From: Microbulbifer sp. GL-2 | GTDB lineage: Bacteria; Pseudomonadota; Gammaproteobacteria; Pseudomonadales; Cellvibrionaceae | DNA length: 64,000 nt | Direction: 5' to 3' | Assembly (NCBI RefSeq): GCF_007183175.1 | Contig: NZ_AP019807.1 | Coordinates: forward strand, 3,220,001-3,284,000 | Shown here: one piece after another, positions 24,877-33,894 of the stretch | Layout: each line of letters opens with the position of its first letter | How positions within the stretch are numbered: position 1 is the first letter of the stretch | Notes under the pieces: generated by a model | What the model saw: the letters and a program-made list of their open reading frames with translations, nothing else | Told to the model about the DNA's origin: nothing | Databases searched by the model: none | Program-made: the position numbers and the translations under genes

Positions 24877-27093
24877 ATGGGCACCGCTCGAATCCAAGGT
24901 TTACGCCAAAACGCCACTCCTGTTTTCTCTGGGCTTAGCCGTTCCTTGTTAGCGCTGGCTATTGCTTCGGGTAGCTCTGTGGCTTTTGCTGCCGACGACA
25001 AAAATGAGGGTATCGAGGAGGTCAATGTAACTGGTGAGCTGAACCTGTCCCGCCAAACTTCTATCGGTAAGCAGAATATTCCTGTTGATGAGACGCCGTT
25101 CTCTATCTCTCTGCGTGATAAAGACTTTTTTGATGTTACGGGCTCTAAGTCTGTGCAAGATATCCTGCAGTACTCTGCCGGTGTGAATGGTGGCTTATTT
25201 GGTGTTGATGCTCGCGGTGACTGGTCTACCGTTCGTGCGGTTGAGCCAATCATGTTTGTCGATGGACTAAAAACTACTTTCGGCAGTTATACCGGTTCAC
25301 GTGCAAACCTTTATGCCTTCGAGCGTGTGGAAATCCTCAAGGGGCCTTCTTCTGTCCTTTATGGGCAGGGCTCTACAGGCGGTATAGTCAACTTGGTTAC
25401 CAAGCGCCCCAAAGAGGAGTTTGGTGGTGAACTGATGGTGCAGGGCGGTGACTATGATCGCAAAGTAATTGCTGGCGATGTTACCGGGGCCTTGGATAGT
25501 GATGGAGAATGGCTCTACCGTGTAGTGGGTTACGCCCGCGATGCCGATGCTCAGGTTGATCATGTCGATGATGACAGCACTCTGTTTATGCCTTCCATTT
25601 CCTGGCGCCCCAACGTGGATACCGAGATTACTTTCTTGGTAAACCATCAAGAAGAGAAGACTGGAACAACTGCAGCCTTCCTACCCTGGGGCGGCACCAT
25701 TGTTGATAACATAAATGGTGAAATTCCAACCGATACATTTATTAGTGAGCCAGGTTGGGATAAGTACAACACTGAGCAAACCTCTTATAGCTTATGGGTT
25801 GATCATCGCTTAAATGATAGCTGGGGAATCAATGCAGGCCTCCGCTATTCAAAAGGGGATGTCGACTATAACTCAATGTATGCTGACTACACTTCTGGAC
25901 TGCGCTTACAAAAAGATCTCCGTGAAGTATCACGGACTGTCTATATGAAGGATGCGAAAAGCGACCTTTTGATTTTTGATCTGCGCTTGTCTGGAGAGCT
26001 GACTACTGGCTCTTTTGAGCATCAGATTTCAGCTGGTATTGATAGCCAAAATGCAGAAATCGATAACAGCATTTTGAGAAAGCGTGGCTACGGTGGTGTC
26101 GTTGATATTTTTGATCCAGTTTATGGTTATGTACCAGAAGGACTGGAAGAGCTGGAGAGAGAAAATACCGATGTCAATGCTGAGCAAGTAGGTATTTACT
26201 TCCAAGACCAAGTTAGCCTTGGCAGCTTTATTTTTAACTTGGGCTTGCGTGAAGATAGATTATCATCGAGAACACAAAGTAATGTTCCTAAAAATGTAAG
26301 TGGCAAGCAGAGAGAGACGGAACTCACTAAAAGATTTGGCTTAATGTATGCCTTCGACAGTGGTGTATCGCCTTATGTTAGCTATTCAGAGTCTTTTGAG
26401 GCTGTTTTAGCAGATCCGAATAGCCAGGGCGGTGCCTACGAGCCTGTTAAAGGGGAGCAAGTTGAAGCCGGTATTAAATACCAGCCAGAAGGTACTAATA
26501 TTCTGATGACTGCTTCTGCTTTTGAGATTAAGCAGGAAAATCGCCTAACTTACGGTCTCGACGGAACTTTCCGGCAAATCGGTGAGGCGCAGATTGATGG
26601 ATTTGAGCTTGAGGCCAGTGGGCAGTGGGGCAATCTGACACTAGTGGCTAATTACAGCCAGATGGATACTGAAGTGCTAGAAAGCAGCAATCCATTTGAG
26701 GTTGGTACTGAAATTGAGACTGTACCTGAGGAGCAATTCTCTCTTTGGGGGAACTATGACTTAAGTGATTGGGTTCCCGGTCTAAGTGTTGGGGTGGGTG
26801 CTCGTCATGTTGGTGAAAGTTATACTGGCATTGATAAAGTACATGCATTGTACGTAGCTGTTGATCCTGAGCAGGCAGCTTATTACGATTATGTTTTCGC
26901 GGATTTCCCTACGGAAAACCCATCTTACACCTTATATGACGCAACCATCGGTTACACTCTGGAAAGCTGGAAGTTCCAGCTAAATGTGAAGAACCTGACT
27001 GACGAAATTCACACGACTTCTTGCCTGAGCCGTGGTGATTGCTTCTACGGTGAGCGCCGTTATGTAACTGCTGAGGCACGTTACACTTTTTAA
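24877..27093 (+). CDS. TonB-dependent siderophore receptor
   Basis: The 738-residue outer-membrane receptor has a signal peptide of about 39 residues ending VAFAAD. A plug domain follows with IPVDETPFSISL, SVQDILQYSAGV, VEILKGPSSVLYGQGSTGGIVNLVTKRP (about 147-174) and a beta-barrel. It ends in a terminal Phe (YVTAEARYTF) as needed for BAM insertion. The pattern is that of the ferrichrome/hydroxamate-type receptors. It is followed by a membrane protein and a PepSY protein, a common ferric-siderophore uptake and reduction set. Confidence 0.93.
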   Translation: MGTARIQGLRQNATPVFSGLSRSLLALAIASGSSVAFAADDKNEGIEEVNVTGELNLSRQTSIGKQNIPVDETPFSISLRDKDFFDVTGSKSVQDILQYSAGVNGGLFGVDARGDWSTVRAVEPIMFVDGLKTTFGSYTGSRANLYAFERVEILKGPSSVLYGQGSTGGIVNLVTKRPKEEFGGELMVQGGDYDRKVIAGDVTGALDSDGEWLYRVVGYARDADAQVDHVDDDSTLFMPSISWRPNVDTEITFLVNHQEEKTGTTAAFLPWGGTIVDNINGEIPTDTFISEPGWDKYNTEQTSYSLWVDHRLNDSWGINAGLRYSKGDVDYNSMYADYTSGLRLQKDLREVSRTVYMKDAKSDLLIFDLRLSGELTTGSFEHQISAGIDSQNAEIDNSILRKRGYGGVVDIFDPVYGYVPEGLEELERENTDVNAEQVGIYFQDQVSLGSFIFNLGLREDRLSSRTQSNVPKNVSGKQRETELTKRFGLMYAFDSGVSPYVSYSESFEAVLADPNSQGGAYEPVKGEQVEAGIKYQPEGTNILMTASAFEIKQENRLTYGLDGTFRQIGEAQIDGFELEASGQWGNLTLVANYSQMDTEVLESSNPFEVGTEIETVPEEQFSLWGNYDLSDWVPGLSVGVGARHVGESYTGIDKVHALYVAVDPEQAAYYDYVFADFPTENPSYTLYDATIGYTLESWKFQLNVKNLTDEIHTTSCLSRGDCFYGERRYVTAEARYTF

Positions 27094-27123
27094 GCTAGTG
27101 TAGACTGGGAGTTTGTCTGCAGG

Positions 27124-27151
27124 GGGAGTCTGTGGGCAGGCTCCCTTTTTT
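27124..27151 (+). terminator. terminator after the TonB receptor gene
   Basis: GGGAG-T-CTG (27124-27132) pairs with CAG-G-CTCCC (27137-27145) and is followed by six T residues. It may terminate the receptor mRNA, or attenuate it so that the downstream membrane genes are expressed less. Confidence 0.75.
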
Positions 27152-27197
27152 ACGTTTTAACAATCAGCCGGGAGCTGAATTTCCCAGTGTGGTGGTT

Positions 27198-27785
27198 ATG
27201 CAAGATTCCTTTTATTTCATTGCTGGGTTAGCCAGCATTTTTTCCCTGGTGGGTGTTTATACCTTGTACCTGGCATGGTCCAGTAAAGGTACCCAGCCAC
27301 TGCGCAAGTGGCTTGGCTGGGGGATATTGGTACTTTCGGCTGCTGGCTGGAGTTCGGTAGTTGGTGTGGAGTATGGGATCAGCATTGCCACCCTGATAGT
27401 AATAGTTGCAGTCTTTATATTGCTTGCCTTAACGGGAGATTGGCCCAGTGGTCCCCGGCCAGTAGTAAAGCAGCGATCGGGAAATACCCTGGAACCTGGG
27501 GCCCTGCGCCAATTGTGGTTGCGGGGTATTTTTCGTTTTTTAGGCGCCGTACTTTTGCCCACTGCGAGTGGGCTTATTGCCGGATTGCTCTTCTTTGGCT
27601 TTACCGACTTCTCTGATAGCTGGCGATTGGTCGGTGGCGCATTTGTTACGGTGACCATTTGGACTCTGGCATTGGTTTGGGTTTGCGCCGATAAGAAGTT
27701 ATTGCGTCCTTCCGCAGGTCTGCTGGCATTTTCAGTGCTCAGTGGCTTGATATTGAAACTTGCCATTCCGGCTGTAACAGCCTAG
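27198..27785 (+). CDS. membrane protein of the siderophore uptake unit
   Basis: The product is 195 residues from the ATG at 27198; an open frame exists from 27132 inside the terminator tail. Six hydrophobic segments are arranged as two groups of three separated by a basic cytoplasmic loop (PSGPRPVVKQRSGN). No enzymatic motif is seen. It lies 27 nt before the PepSY gene, so the two are likely co-translated. Small membrane proteins of this sort commonly accompany PepSY partners of TonB receptors; its function is unknown. Confidence 0.65.
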   Translation: MQDSFYFIAGLASIFSLVGVYTLYLAWSSKGTQPLRKWLGWGILVLSAAGWSSVVGVEYGISIATLIVIVAVFILLALTGDWPSGPRPVVKQRSGNTLEPGALRQLWLRGIFRFLGAVLLPTASGLIAGLLFFGFTDFSDSWRLVGGAFVTVTIWTLALVWVCADKKLLRPSAGLLAFSVLSGLILKLAIPAVTA

Positions 27786-27812
27786 TAAAACGGACCGGAG
27801 TAGGGATCTAAC

Positions 27813-29321
27813 GTGAAATTATCCTTTAAGCCGACGCCGGCTTTTGTACGTGATATGACCGATGGGCACTCAGTTCTCGGTCTGGCGATATCGACACTCT
27901 TATACATTGTTTGTGTCAGCGGAACACTCGCAGTTTTTTACAATGAATTTGAGCGTTGGGAGCAAGCCTCCGAACTGGAAAATCTCAACGTAGCTGCGTC
28001 TGTGTACCAGACTGCTACTGAACAGGCAATTGCGCTGGCAAAACAGCAAAATGAAGAGTTTGACTCAGTAAAATTCACCATTCCAAATACAGATATGCCC
28101 AGGCTGGTTGTTGAGGTCGGAGATATTGAGCGCTATGTAAACGAAGACGGTTCTCTTTTGGGTGAAGTGAAACATGAGTGGACACACTTTCTAGCCTATT
28201 TGCATTTTGCCCTTAACCTGCCTTTGGGCTTGGGGGTGCCTCTAGTTGGGCTGATAGGTGTTTTGATGACGGCCTTGATAGTTTCTGGATTATTGGCGCA
28301 TCCAAAAATTATTAAAGACGCATTCTCTTTCCGTCTGTCCGGGTCCAAGCGCCTGCAGCAGGTGGATCTGCATAACCGGCTAGGTGTCTGGGCCTCGCCT
28401 TTCCATCTGGCAATAGCGGTTACCGGTGCCTTTATCGGGCTCTCCCAGGTTGCTGCCTTCGCAATTGCGGGCCTGTTCTTTGATGGGGATACGGAAAAAG
28501 TCGAGCATATTCTGTATCGCGAACATCCGGTGATGGAAGAGCGTGCTCCTGAAACTCCATTGCCGAATTTTGCTGCGGTTCTTGCAGAAATGGAGCGTAT
28601 AGCTCCGGAAGAGGAAAGAACCAGGCTGGAGGTAGCCTTTCCAGGCCGTGAAGGCCAGGCTGTAGAGGTTTGGACTCGTGTACCAGAGCGCCTTGTTTGG
28701 GGGGAGCGCTATCACTTTAATCCAGATGGCAGCCTGATAGAGAAAGAAGGATGGTCTGAAGGTGATAGCGCCAAGCAGGTTTACCTCTCCACATTCCGGC
28801 TGCATTTCGGCCACTTCTCCGGCTTCCCGGTGAAAATTGCCTATTTTCTCTTGGGGATCGCTATGTGTGTGCTGGTGGTCTCTGGAATCAATATCTGGTT
28901 GGTGCGTAAGCGTCAGCGAGGCTCGCCGGCGGTGCGACTTGAGCGTGTGTGGATGGCTCAGGTTTGGGGTATACCTTTTGCTATAGCATTAAGTGCAGTG
29001 ACTTATTTAGCTTTTGCAGCGTCTGCAGTACAAGTGTTCTGGTTAACCACACTAATTTTAAGTGTCGTTGCCGCCTTTGCGGGCACTGTTGCAGGATGGT
29101 CCCTGTTACTTAGAGTAGCTACCGTCGTTACATGTCTGCTGGCTGTGATAGTACATGCCTCTATGTTTGGTGCGGATTCTTTTGTACGTGCCTCGCTGGT
29201 GGCTAACTCAGTATGGTTGCTGACCGCTGCGGGTATTACCGCCTCCTGCCTGTATACCTGGATACGCCGTCGTGATAGTAATTTTGCCTCCTCGGTCAGT
29301 GGCGTGATCAGCAGTAGCTAG
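27813..29321 (+). CDS. PepSY-associated transmembrane protein (iron-siderophore reductase type)
   Basis: The 502-residue protein starts at GTG after GGAG. An N-terminal transmembrane helix (MTDGHSVLGLAISTLLYIVCVSGTL region) and large periplasmic domains follow the PepSY_TM pattern. Conserved His occur near HEWTHFLAYLHFALN (about 113-127), HNRLGVWASPFHLAI (about 187-201) and FRLHFGHFSGFPVK (about 329-342). Paired membrane His suggest heme or metal binding, as in inner-membrane ferric-siderophore reductases. The last three or four helices extend beyond the standard unit. Confidence 0.85.
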   Translation: MKLSFKPTPAFVRDMTDGHSVLGLAISTLLYIVCVSGTLAVFYNEFERWEQASELENLNVAASVYQTATEQAIALAKQQNEEFDSVKFTIPNTDMPRLVVEVGDIERYVNEDGSLLGEVKHEWTHFLAYLHFALNLPLGLGVPLVGLIGVLMTALIVSGLLAHPKIIKDAFSFRLSGSKRLQQVDLHNRLGVWASPFHLAIAVTGAFIGLSQVAAFAIAGLFFDGDTEKVEHILYREHPVMEERAPETPLPNFAAVLAEMERIAPEEERTRLEVAFPGREGQAVEVWTRVPERLVWGERYHFNPDGSLIEKEGWSEGDSAKQVYLSTFRLHFGHFSGFPVKIAYFLLGIAMCVLVVSGINIWLVRKRQRGSPAVRLERVWMAQVWGIPFAIALSAVTYLAFAASAVQVFWLTTLILSVVAAFAGTVAGWSLLLRVATVVTCLLAVIVHASMFGADSFVRASLVANSVWLLTAAGITASCLYTWIRRRDSNFASSVSGVISSS

Positions 29322-29332
29322 TCACTAAGGCT

Positions 29333-29358
29333 GCCCGGTATCAATTATGATGCCGGGC
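29333..29358. terminator. bidirectional terminator between convergent genes
   Basis: GCCCGGTATCA (29333-29343) pairs with TGATGCCGGGC (29348-29358), an 11-bp stem with one wobble. It lies just past the PepSY stop codon and overlaps the last codons of the convergent ElaA gene, whose stop falls in the loop and 3' arm. Confidence 0.6.
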
Positions 29359-29803
29359 GCAGCATTTCTATGTGGGGTATCCCGTCTTCATCGTAAGGGC
29401 CGGCTACTTTCTCAAACCCAAATTCCCCATAAAATTTGGCCAGGTGTTCCTGTGCAGAAATTCGGATTCCTGCATCTGGGTATTCATTCGGAATCTGCTG
29501 GACTGCACGGTATATCAGTTCTTTGCCGAGGCCGGTTCCGCGGCTGGACTCTGCGGTGAGCACCCGCCCAATTGAGGGTTCCTTATATTTTTTCCCGGGA
29601 AACACAACACGCAAATAAGCTTTCAGTAAAGGGGCTTCACTATTCCCGTCCCAGCATATCAGGTGCCATGCGTGCTGGTCTTTGCCGTCGGCGTCCTGAT
29701 AGGGGCAGTCCTGCTCTACAGTAAAAACTTCCTGACGTGCGCGCAGGATTTCGTAGAGCTGGTTGATCGAGAGTTCATTAAATTTGCACCACTGCCATTG
29801 CAT
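29345..29803 (-). CDS. ElaA-like GNAT acetyltransferase
   Basis: The 152-residue protein matches ElaA: an N-terminal FNELSINQLYEILRARQEVFTVEQ (about 8-31), the YQDADGKDQHAWHL motif, acetyl-CoA loop RGTGLGKELI and a C-terminal FGFEKVAGPYDEDGIPHIEM. The substrate is unknown. Its stop lies within the terminator shared with the PepSY gene. Confidence 0.9.
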   Translation of the reverse strand: MQWQWCKFNELSINQLYEILRARQEVFTVEQDCPYQDADGKDQHAWHLICWDGNSEAPLLKAYLRVVFPGKKYKEPSIGRVLTAESSRGTGLGKELIYRAVQQIPNEYPDAGIRISAQEHLAKFYGEFGFEKVAGPYDEDGIPHIEMLRPAS

Positions 29804-29951
29804 CTTGTTAACTCCCTCAGTTTTGGAGATTATGTTTTCTTTCTTATTTGTGGGCCCAGGGGCCTTGCTGTGGCCAGGAGTGAATTAAATATAAAGGTTT
29901 TGTAGGGTATTAATGGATTTAAAATACTCTACCCTGGCCGCATTGAGCACT

Positions 29952-30671
29952 TTATTTAGCCGTCATACTTTTCTTATTTTTGGTGAAGGCACCATATTGC
30001 AAATAGTGTAGAACTTGAGAGATTACCTTTTTATCCTTCATCATAAATACATGGGTAACCGGCAGTTCTACGTGGTCATTCATGCCTTCCAGTTTAGTGC
30101 TGGATACTGAGACTTTGCCATCATCGGTCTCGGGGATCATTTGTGACAGGATTAGATTGATGCTGCGTGTGCCGGCGATTATGCCCAGGTCAAAATCAGC
30201 TTTTCCCAGCTTGTTGGGGACACTCATTGCTCCGGTGCTTAACTGTAATCCGGCGTCGCCAAACGCGAATTGGAAGCCTGGAAAGTCTCCCAATTTATCT
30301 ACGACTTCACTACCTTTGTTGGGTGGCCCCAACATCACTACACGGTTCAGATTTTCAATTTTAACCTGACTCAAATACTGGCGAACCAAAATACCGCCCA
30401 TGGAGTGGGTGACGAAGTTAATTTCTTCTTCACCGCTGCATGCATCCAGTGCTGGTGCAATGGCTTTACCGGCCAGCTTTTCGATGGGAAATTTTGTGGA
30501 GGGGTAGTCGACGTTGACAGTTTTATATCCAGCAGCGCTGATTGCCCGCTCCATCTTGGCCATTGAGCTATCAGATTTGGCTAGGCCGTGGAGTAATATA
30601 ACGCAGGCAGAGTGGGCATTTACTGACAGGGCGCCCAACGAAAATGCCAGAGTGGCAACAAATATTTTCAT
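29952..30671 (-). CDS. secreted alpha/beta hydrolase (lipase-like)
   Basis: The product is 239 residues from the ATG at 30671, with a signal peptide of about 21 residues ending VNAHSA. The lipase pattern is evident: CVILLHGLAKSDSSM (oxyanion strand), nucleophile elbow VTHSMGGILVRQYL (Ser near 91), and VVMLGPPNKGSEV. A distal Asp/His pair is likely in the C-terminal third (DGKVSVSS, MNDHVELPVTH). It may act on lipids or esters in the periplasm or medium. Confidence 0.83.
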   Translation of the reverse strand: MKIFVATLAFSLGALSVNAHSACVILLHGLAKSDSSMAKMERAISAAGYKTVNVDYPSTKFPIEKLAGKAIAPALDACSGEEEINFVTHSMGGILVRQYLSQVKIENLNRVVMLGPPNKGSEVVDKLGDFPGFQFAFGDAGLQLSTGAMSVPNKLGKADFDLGIIAGTRSINLILSQMIPETDDGKVSVSSTKLEGMNDHVELPVTHVFMMKDKKVISQVLHYLQYGAFTKNKKSMTAK

Positions 30672-30761
30672 TGATTTTCTTTCAGGTGGGTCATTTTGCA
30701 GGAGTATGCTTCCCCCTTTACAAAAAGCCAAGTCATCATAGATGAGGCGTCAGCGCTGTCG

Positions 30762-31259
30762 TCAGGAGGCGTGTCGGTTCAGCATTTCGGCCATTCGCTC
30801 GGGTCTGTCCGGGGTAATAACCAGCGTTTTTGTGGGAAATTGCAGTACTACAGCTTTTTCTTGGTCGGTGGCGAAGGCCCTGTAGCGCCCCAATTTCTTA
30901 TTCTGGAAGAGGCCGGTGTAGCCAAACAGCCCTGAGTTGCCAAATATGCGGACCGATCCTTGCATAGATTCAGGATCTGCTGAAGCTTTATTTAATCCCT
31001 GTAACGGAATTGTGGTTTTCCAGCCCAGGCGAAGGACAAGCAGGTTATTACTTTGAATGACATAGCCCCTAACCATGAACAGGGCGCCCAGCAGCAGTAT
31101 GGTGGGTGGTAGGGCTAAAGCGATGCTAAAGAGTATTGAGTGCTCCGGTGGAGCTTTGGTCATCAGGAATAAGGGGATTGCCAACAGCATTGCGGCGCTT
31201 ATAGCGCTAATTATTTTTAGCTGGCGGCTCCAGGGGGCTTGAAAAACAGCGGATGGCAT
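30762..31259 (-). CDS. membrane-anchored PH-domain-like protein
   Basis: The 165-residue protein has two N-terminal transmembrane segments (about 15-35 and 42-65). A small beta-rich domain follows (YVIQSNNLLVLRLGWKTTIPLQGL, then GYTGLFQNKKLGRYRAFATD, and a TKTLVITPDRPERMAEML end). This is the arrangement of bacterial PH-domain (bPH-type) membrane proteins. Function is unknown. It is 90 bp upstream of the lipase gene on the same strand. Confidence 0.7.
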   Translation of the reverse strand: MPSAVFQAPWSRQLKIISAISAAMLLAIPLFLMTKAPPEHSILFSIALALPPTILLLGALFMVRGYVIQSNNLLVLRLGWKTTIPLQGLNKASADPESMQGSVRIFGNSGLFGYTGLFQNKKLGRYRAFATDQEKAVVLQFPTKTLVITPDRPERMAEMLNRHAS

Positions 31260-31446
31260 AAATTACTCAATGAAAGACAAATAGTCAGAATGGTCCAATC
31301 ATAGTGCTGATGGAATCGACTTGGCAAAGGCCTTGTCATAAGTCATTGGCATCGGGACTGGTGGGATATTTGAGGATTGCGTGACTGCTAAGCCATACGT
31401 CAGTCCATAATGTGTAGAGTTTTGGAATCTTTGTGGTGGTTTACCT

Positions 31447-32334
31447 ATGGCAAGTGAATGTACTGAGAGGGAATCATTATCTGCCCTGGTTGTGGAGGGT
31501 GGCGCTATGCGGGGTATCTTTGCTGCGGGCGTGCTGGATGCCTTTATCGAGGCCAATTTCTGTCCCTATGATTTCGCAATAGGTGTCTCTGCAGGTTCAA
31601 CCAATTTAATCGGGTATCTGGCTGGAGATCATGGGCGCAGTCGTCAGATTCTGCTTGACCATGCGCGCCGCAGTGATTTTATCGATTGGCGACGCTACCT
31701 GAAAGGAGGGCATTTCTGCGATATCAGTTGGCTTTGGCATGCCTCATACAAGGATGTACCGTTGAATATTCAGCATTATATAGAAAGTGCTGTACCTCTT
31801 TATGCGGTAACTACCAGTATCAATAGTGGTGAGGCGCACTATGTGCAGGTGACCGAAGAGAATATGCATGAAGTGTTTCCCGCATCTTGCGCGATTCCGA
31901 TGGCATACCGGGAGTTTCCCATTGTCGATGGTGAGCCTATGACAGATGGGGGACTTGCGGACTCCATTCCCGTGATTCGCGCTTATGAGCTGGGCGCAAG
32001 GGATATCACTGTTGTGCTGTCACGCCCGCTGGGTTATCGAAAGCCGGTTGGGGCTGCGCCAAAATTCATCAAGCAGTTTTTCCATGATCATGCCCGATTG
32101 TTTGAGGCGGTATTGGAAAGAGGTGAGCGTTACAACCGTGCTTTGGACTTCATTCATTCACCGCCAGCAGATTGTCGTGTATCGGCTATTGCGCCACCGG
32201 AGGGTTTTCCGGTTAAACGTTTTACCCAGGAAATTGAGTTACTGAAGGAGGGGTATGATTGTGGCAGATCGCTCGGCTGGCATTTTCTGCGGGGCGGGGT
32301 GAGCACGACTTCCCTGGCGCCTACAGCAGAATAA
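31447..32334 (+). CDS. patatin-like phospholipase
   Basis: The 295-residue protein has the Ser-Asp dyad fold of YjjU/RssA-like patatins: the oxyanion glycine-rich VEGGAMRGIFAAGVLDAF (about 16-33), nucleophile GVSAGS (Ser48), and catalytic Asp in TDGGLADS (about 166). No signal peptide is seen, so it is probably cytoplasmic. A GNAT gene follows after 6 bp. Confidence 0.9.
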   Translation: MASECTERESLSALVVEGGAMRGIFAAGVLDAFIEANFCPYDFAIGVSAGSTNLIGYLAGDHGRSRQILLDHARRSDFIDWRRYLKGGHFCDISWLWHASYKDVPLNIQHYIESAVPLYAVTTSINSGEAHYVQVTEENMHEVFPASCAIPMAYREFPIVDGEPMTDGGLADSIPVIRAYELGARDITVVLSRPLGYRKPVGAAPKFIKQFFHDHARLFEAVLERGERYNRALDFIHSPPADCRVSAIAPPEGFPVKRFTQEIELLKEGYDCGRSLGWHFLRGGVSTTSLAPTAE

Positions 32335-32340
32335 GATTAA

Positions 32341-32937
32341 ATGGTTGCGTGTGCTCCCTTGATTTTAAATGATGAGGTCTCGCGATTGCTTGTTCTGCTT
32401 GGAGGTGGGGTGGAAATTAGGTTGGTGACATTGAAGGATGCGCAGGGGCTTTCAGATTTCCACGATAGGAATGCGGATCATATACGGCGATGGGAGCCCG
32501 CCAGAAGTAGTGATTACCATAGTTTCAGTGCATGGTATCAAAGATTGTTGGATTGGCAGCTTGAATACAAAGAGGGGCGGGCGGCCCATTTTCTGGTTGC
32601 CCTACCAGAGGTCTCCCACATAGTTGCCACATGCTCTTTGACAAATATTATTCGTGGGCCTTTTCAAGCATGCAATATGGGGTATGCGGTAGATAGAGCT
32701 TTCGAGGGGCGGGGGGTTATGCACCTGCTGTGTGAGCATGTAATTACTTACGCCTTCAGGGAGTTGGGACTTAATAGGGTTATGGCTAACTACATGCCTG
32801 AAAATCATCGATCAGCAGCCCTCCTCAAGCGCCTCGGGTTTGTGGTGGAGGGTGCTGCAAAGCGTTATTTGTTGATTAACGGCTGCTGGGAGGATCATGT
32901 TTTGGCTGCGCGAGTGAAGGGAGGAGGCGTCTCCTAG
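32341..32937 (+). CDS. RimJ/RimL-type GNAT acetyltransferase
   Basis: The 198-residue frame contains the RimJ pattern: VEIRLVTLKDAQGLSDFHDRN, NMGYAVDRAFEGRGVMHLLCEHVITYAF (acetyl-CoA loop) and NRVMANYMPENHRSAALLKRLGF. Comparable enzymes acetylate the N-terminus of ribosomal protein S5 or antibiotics. The first 23 residues look atypical, so the real start may be the GTG at 32410. It is closely linked to the patatin gene. Confidence 0.82.
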   Translation: MVACAPLILNDEVSRLLVLLGGGVEIRLVTLKDAQGLSDFHDRNADHIRRWEPARSSDYHSFSAWYQRLLDWQLEYKEGRAAHFLVALPEVSHIVATCSLTNIIRGPFQACNMGYAVDRAFEGRGVMHLLCEHVITYAFRELGLNRVMANYMPENHRSAALLKRLGFVVEGAAKRYLLINGCWEDHVLAARVKGGGVS

Positions 32938-33085
32938 CTTTTTACAGGGTAATTCGAGTGCCAGCTGACATTTACTTCCTCGTTCCATTGTAGGAGTCTT
33001 AGGTAGTGTTGAGCTATTGTTGCTAACCTATTGCGATTTCAAATCAAGATACTGAATTACATCAGCTTATGGGAAGGAGGAAGGT

Positions 33086-33544
33086 ATGAATGGAAAGTGC
33101 CTCTGCGGGGCTGTCGAGTTTCAGCTGGAAGAGCCGGTGCCTAGCCTCTATCAGTGCCACTGTTCACTGTGCAGAAAGTTGAGTGGTTCTGCATCAGATA
33201 CCGCGATGTTTGTGGAGCGTAGCCAGTTTCGCTGGGTGCGGGGACTGGACAAGGTTTCCTCTTACCGTACAGCAACCGGGTATCGCTCAGATTTTTGTAG
33301 TGGCTGCGGTAGCACGGTCCCACACCTGATGAGTAACACCACGCACTTTTGGGTTCCCGCCGGGTTAATTGAGGGCGGCCTTGAGAGCCAAGTGGTTGCT
33401 CACCTGCATGTGGATTCCAAGGCGGCTTGGGATGATATTGGTGGATCTGGAGAGCGTTTTGCGGAGATGCCTGATATTGAAGAGTTAACCCGCTTGCTTC
33501 ACGCTGACCTTGAAAAAGCGGAAACTGATCTGGTTGAAGGCTGA
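33086..33544 (+). CDS. GFA family (CENP-V-like) zinc protein
   Basis: The 152-residue protein has the Mss4-like zinc ligands of the GFA family: CLCG (Cys5, Cys7), CHCSLC (Cys24, 26, 29) and CSGC (Cys71, 74). SGSASDTAMFV follows the second cluster. The family is named for glutathione-formaldehyde adducts, but most members have unknown substrates. AAGGAGGAAGG precedes the ATG (strong ribosome site). Confidence 0.88.
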   Translation: MNGKCLCGAVEFQLEEPVPSLYQCHCSLCRKLSGSASDTAMFVERSQFRWVRGLDKVSSYRTATGYRSDFCSGCGSTVPHLMSNTTHFWVPAGLIEGGLESQVVAHLHVDSKAAWDDIGGSGERFAEMPDIEELTRLLHADLEKAETDLVEG

Positions 33545-33609
33545 CAGCGAGAGTATTAATGCGCTTGAAATATTAAAGCCGACAGAGGTTTTTCCTGTTA
33601 AACATATAC

Positions 33610-33643
33610 AAAAAAGCCCCGCTCTTTCGAGCAGGGCTTTTTT
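33610..33643 (-). terminator. terminator of tRNA operon copy 1
   Basis: A symmetric hairpin AAAAAAGCCC..GCTC-TTTC-GAGC..GGGCTTTTTT sits 6 nt past the tRNA-Asp CCA. Its A and T tracts on both sides allow it to work on both strands. It also lies after the GFA gene on the plus strand. Confidence 0.9.
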
Positions 33644-33648
33644 GTATG

Positions 33649-33725
33649 TGGCGGACCGGACGGGACTCGAACCCGCGACCTCCGGCGTGACAGGCCGGCA
33701 TTCTAACCAACTGAACTACCGGTCC
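33649..33725 (-). tRNA. tRNA-Asp (GTC), copy 1
   Basis: The 77-nt minus-strand sequence has acceptor GGACCGG/CCGGTCC, discriminator G, an encoded CCA, the anticodon loop CTGTCAC (GTC) and T-loop GGTTCGAGTCC. It is identical to the copy at 34341-34417. Confidence 0.96.
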
Positions 33726-33773
33726 GCATTCCTGCTTCTCTTTAAGTATCTTGCCTGGCAAGAGTAAGAGAAG

Positions 33774-33849
33774 TGGTGGGTGGTACAGGGGTCGAACCTG
33801 TGACCTACGGCTTGTAAGGCCGTCGCTCTCCCAACTGAGCTAACCACCC
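33774..33849 (-). tRNA. tRNA-Val (TAC), copy 1
   Basis: The 76-nt sequence has acceptor GGGTGGT/ACCACCC, discriminator A, an encoded CCA, the anticodon loop CTTACAA (TAC) and T-loop GGTTCGACCCC. It is transcribed before tRNA-Asp with a 48-nt spacer. Confidence 0.96.
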
Positions 33850-33866
33850 CGTGTCAGGAGCTGCGT

Positions 33867-33894
33867 ATCTTAATGATATTTTTTTAACGGTCAA
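33867..33894 (-). promoter_or_regulatory. promoter of tRNA operon copy 1
   Basis: On the minus strand, -35 TTGACC (33894-33889) and -10 TAAGAT (33872-33867) are separated by 16 bp. The -10 lies 17 bp before tRNA-Val. The second operon copy has the same arrangement with a different spacer sequence. Confidence 0.75.

Larger units (their letters stand above)
33606..33880 (-). repeat. 275-bp direct repeat, copy 1 (tRNA-Asp/tRNA-Val operon)
   Basis: This segment recurs at 34298-34572 with one mismatch seen by eye (TTTTTT versus TTTTCT in the terminator tail). It spans the terminator, both tRNAs and the -10 element. Identity ends at 33880, inside the promoter spacer. Confidence 0.95.

Noticed and set aside
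33510..33767. Open frames across the tRNA-Asp regions (also minus strand 33573-33761 and 34220-34453)
   Set aside because: Their translations are the well-known spurious peptides read from tRNA-Asp genes and the adjacent terminator; the two minus-strand frames are the same peptide from the duplicated block.
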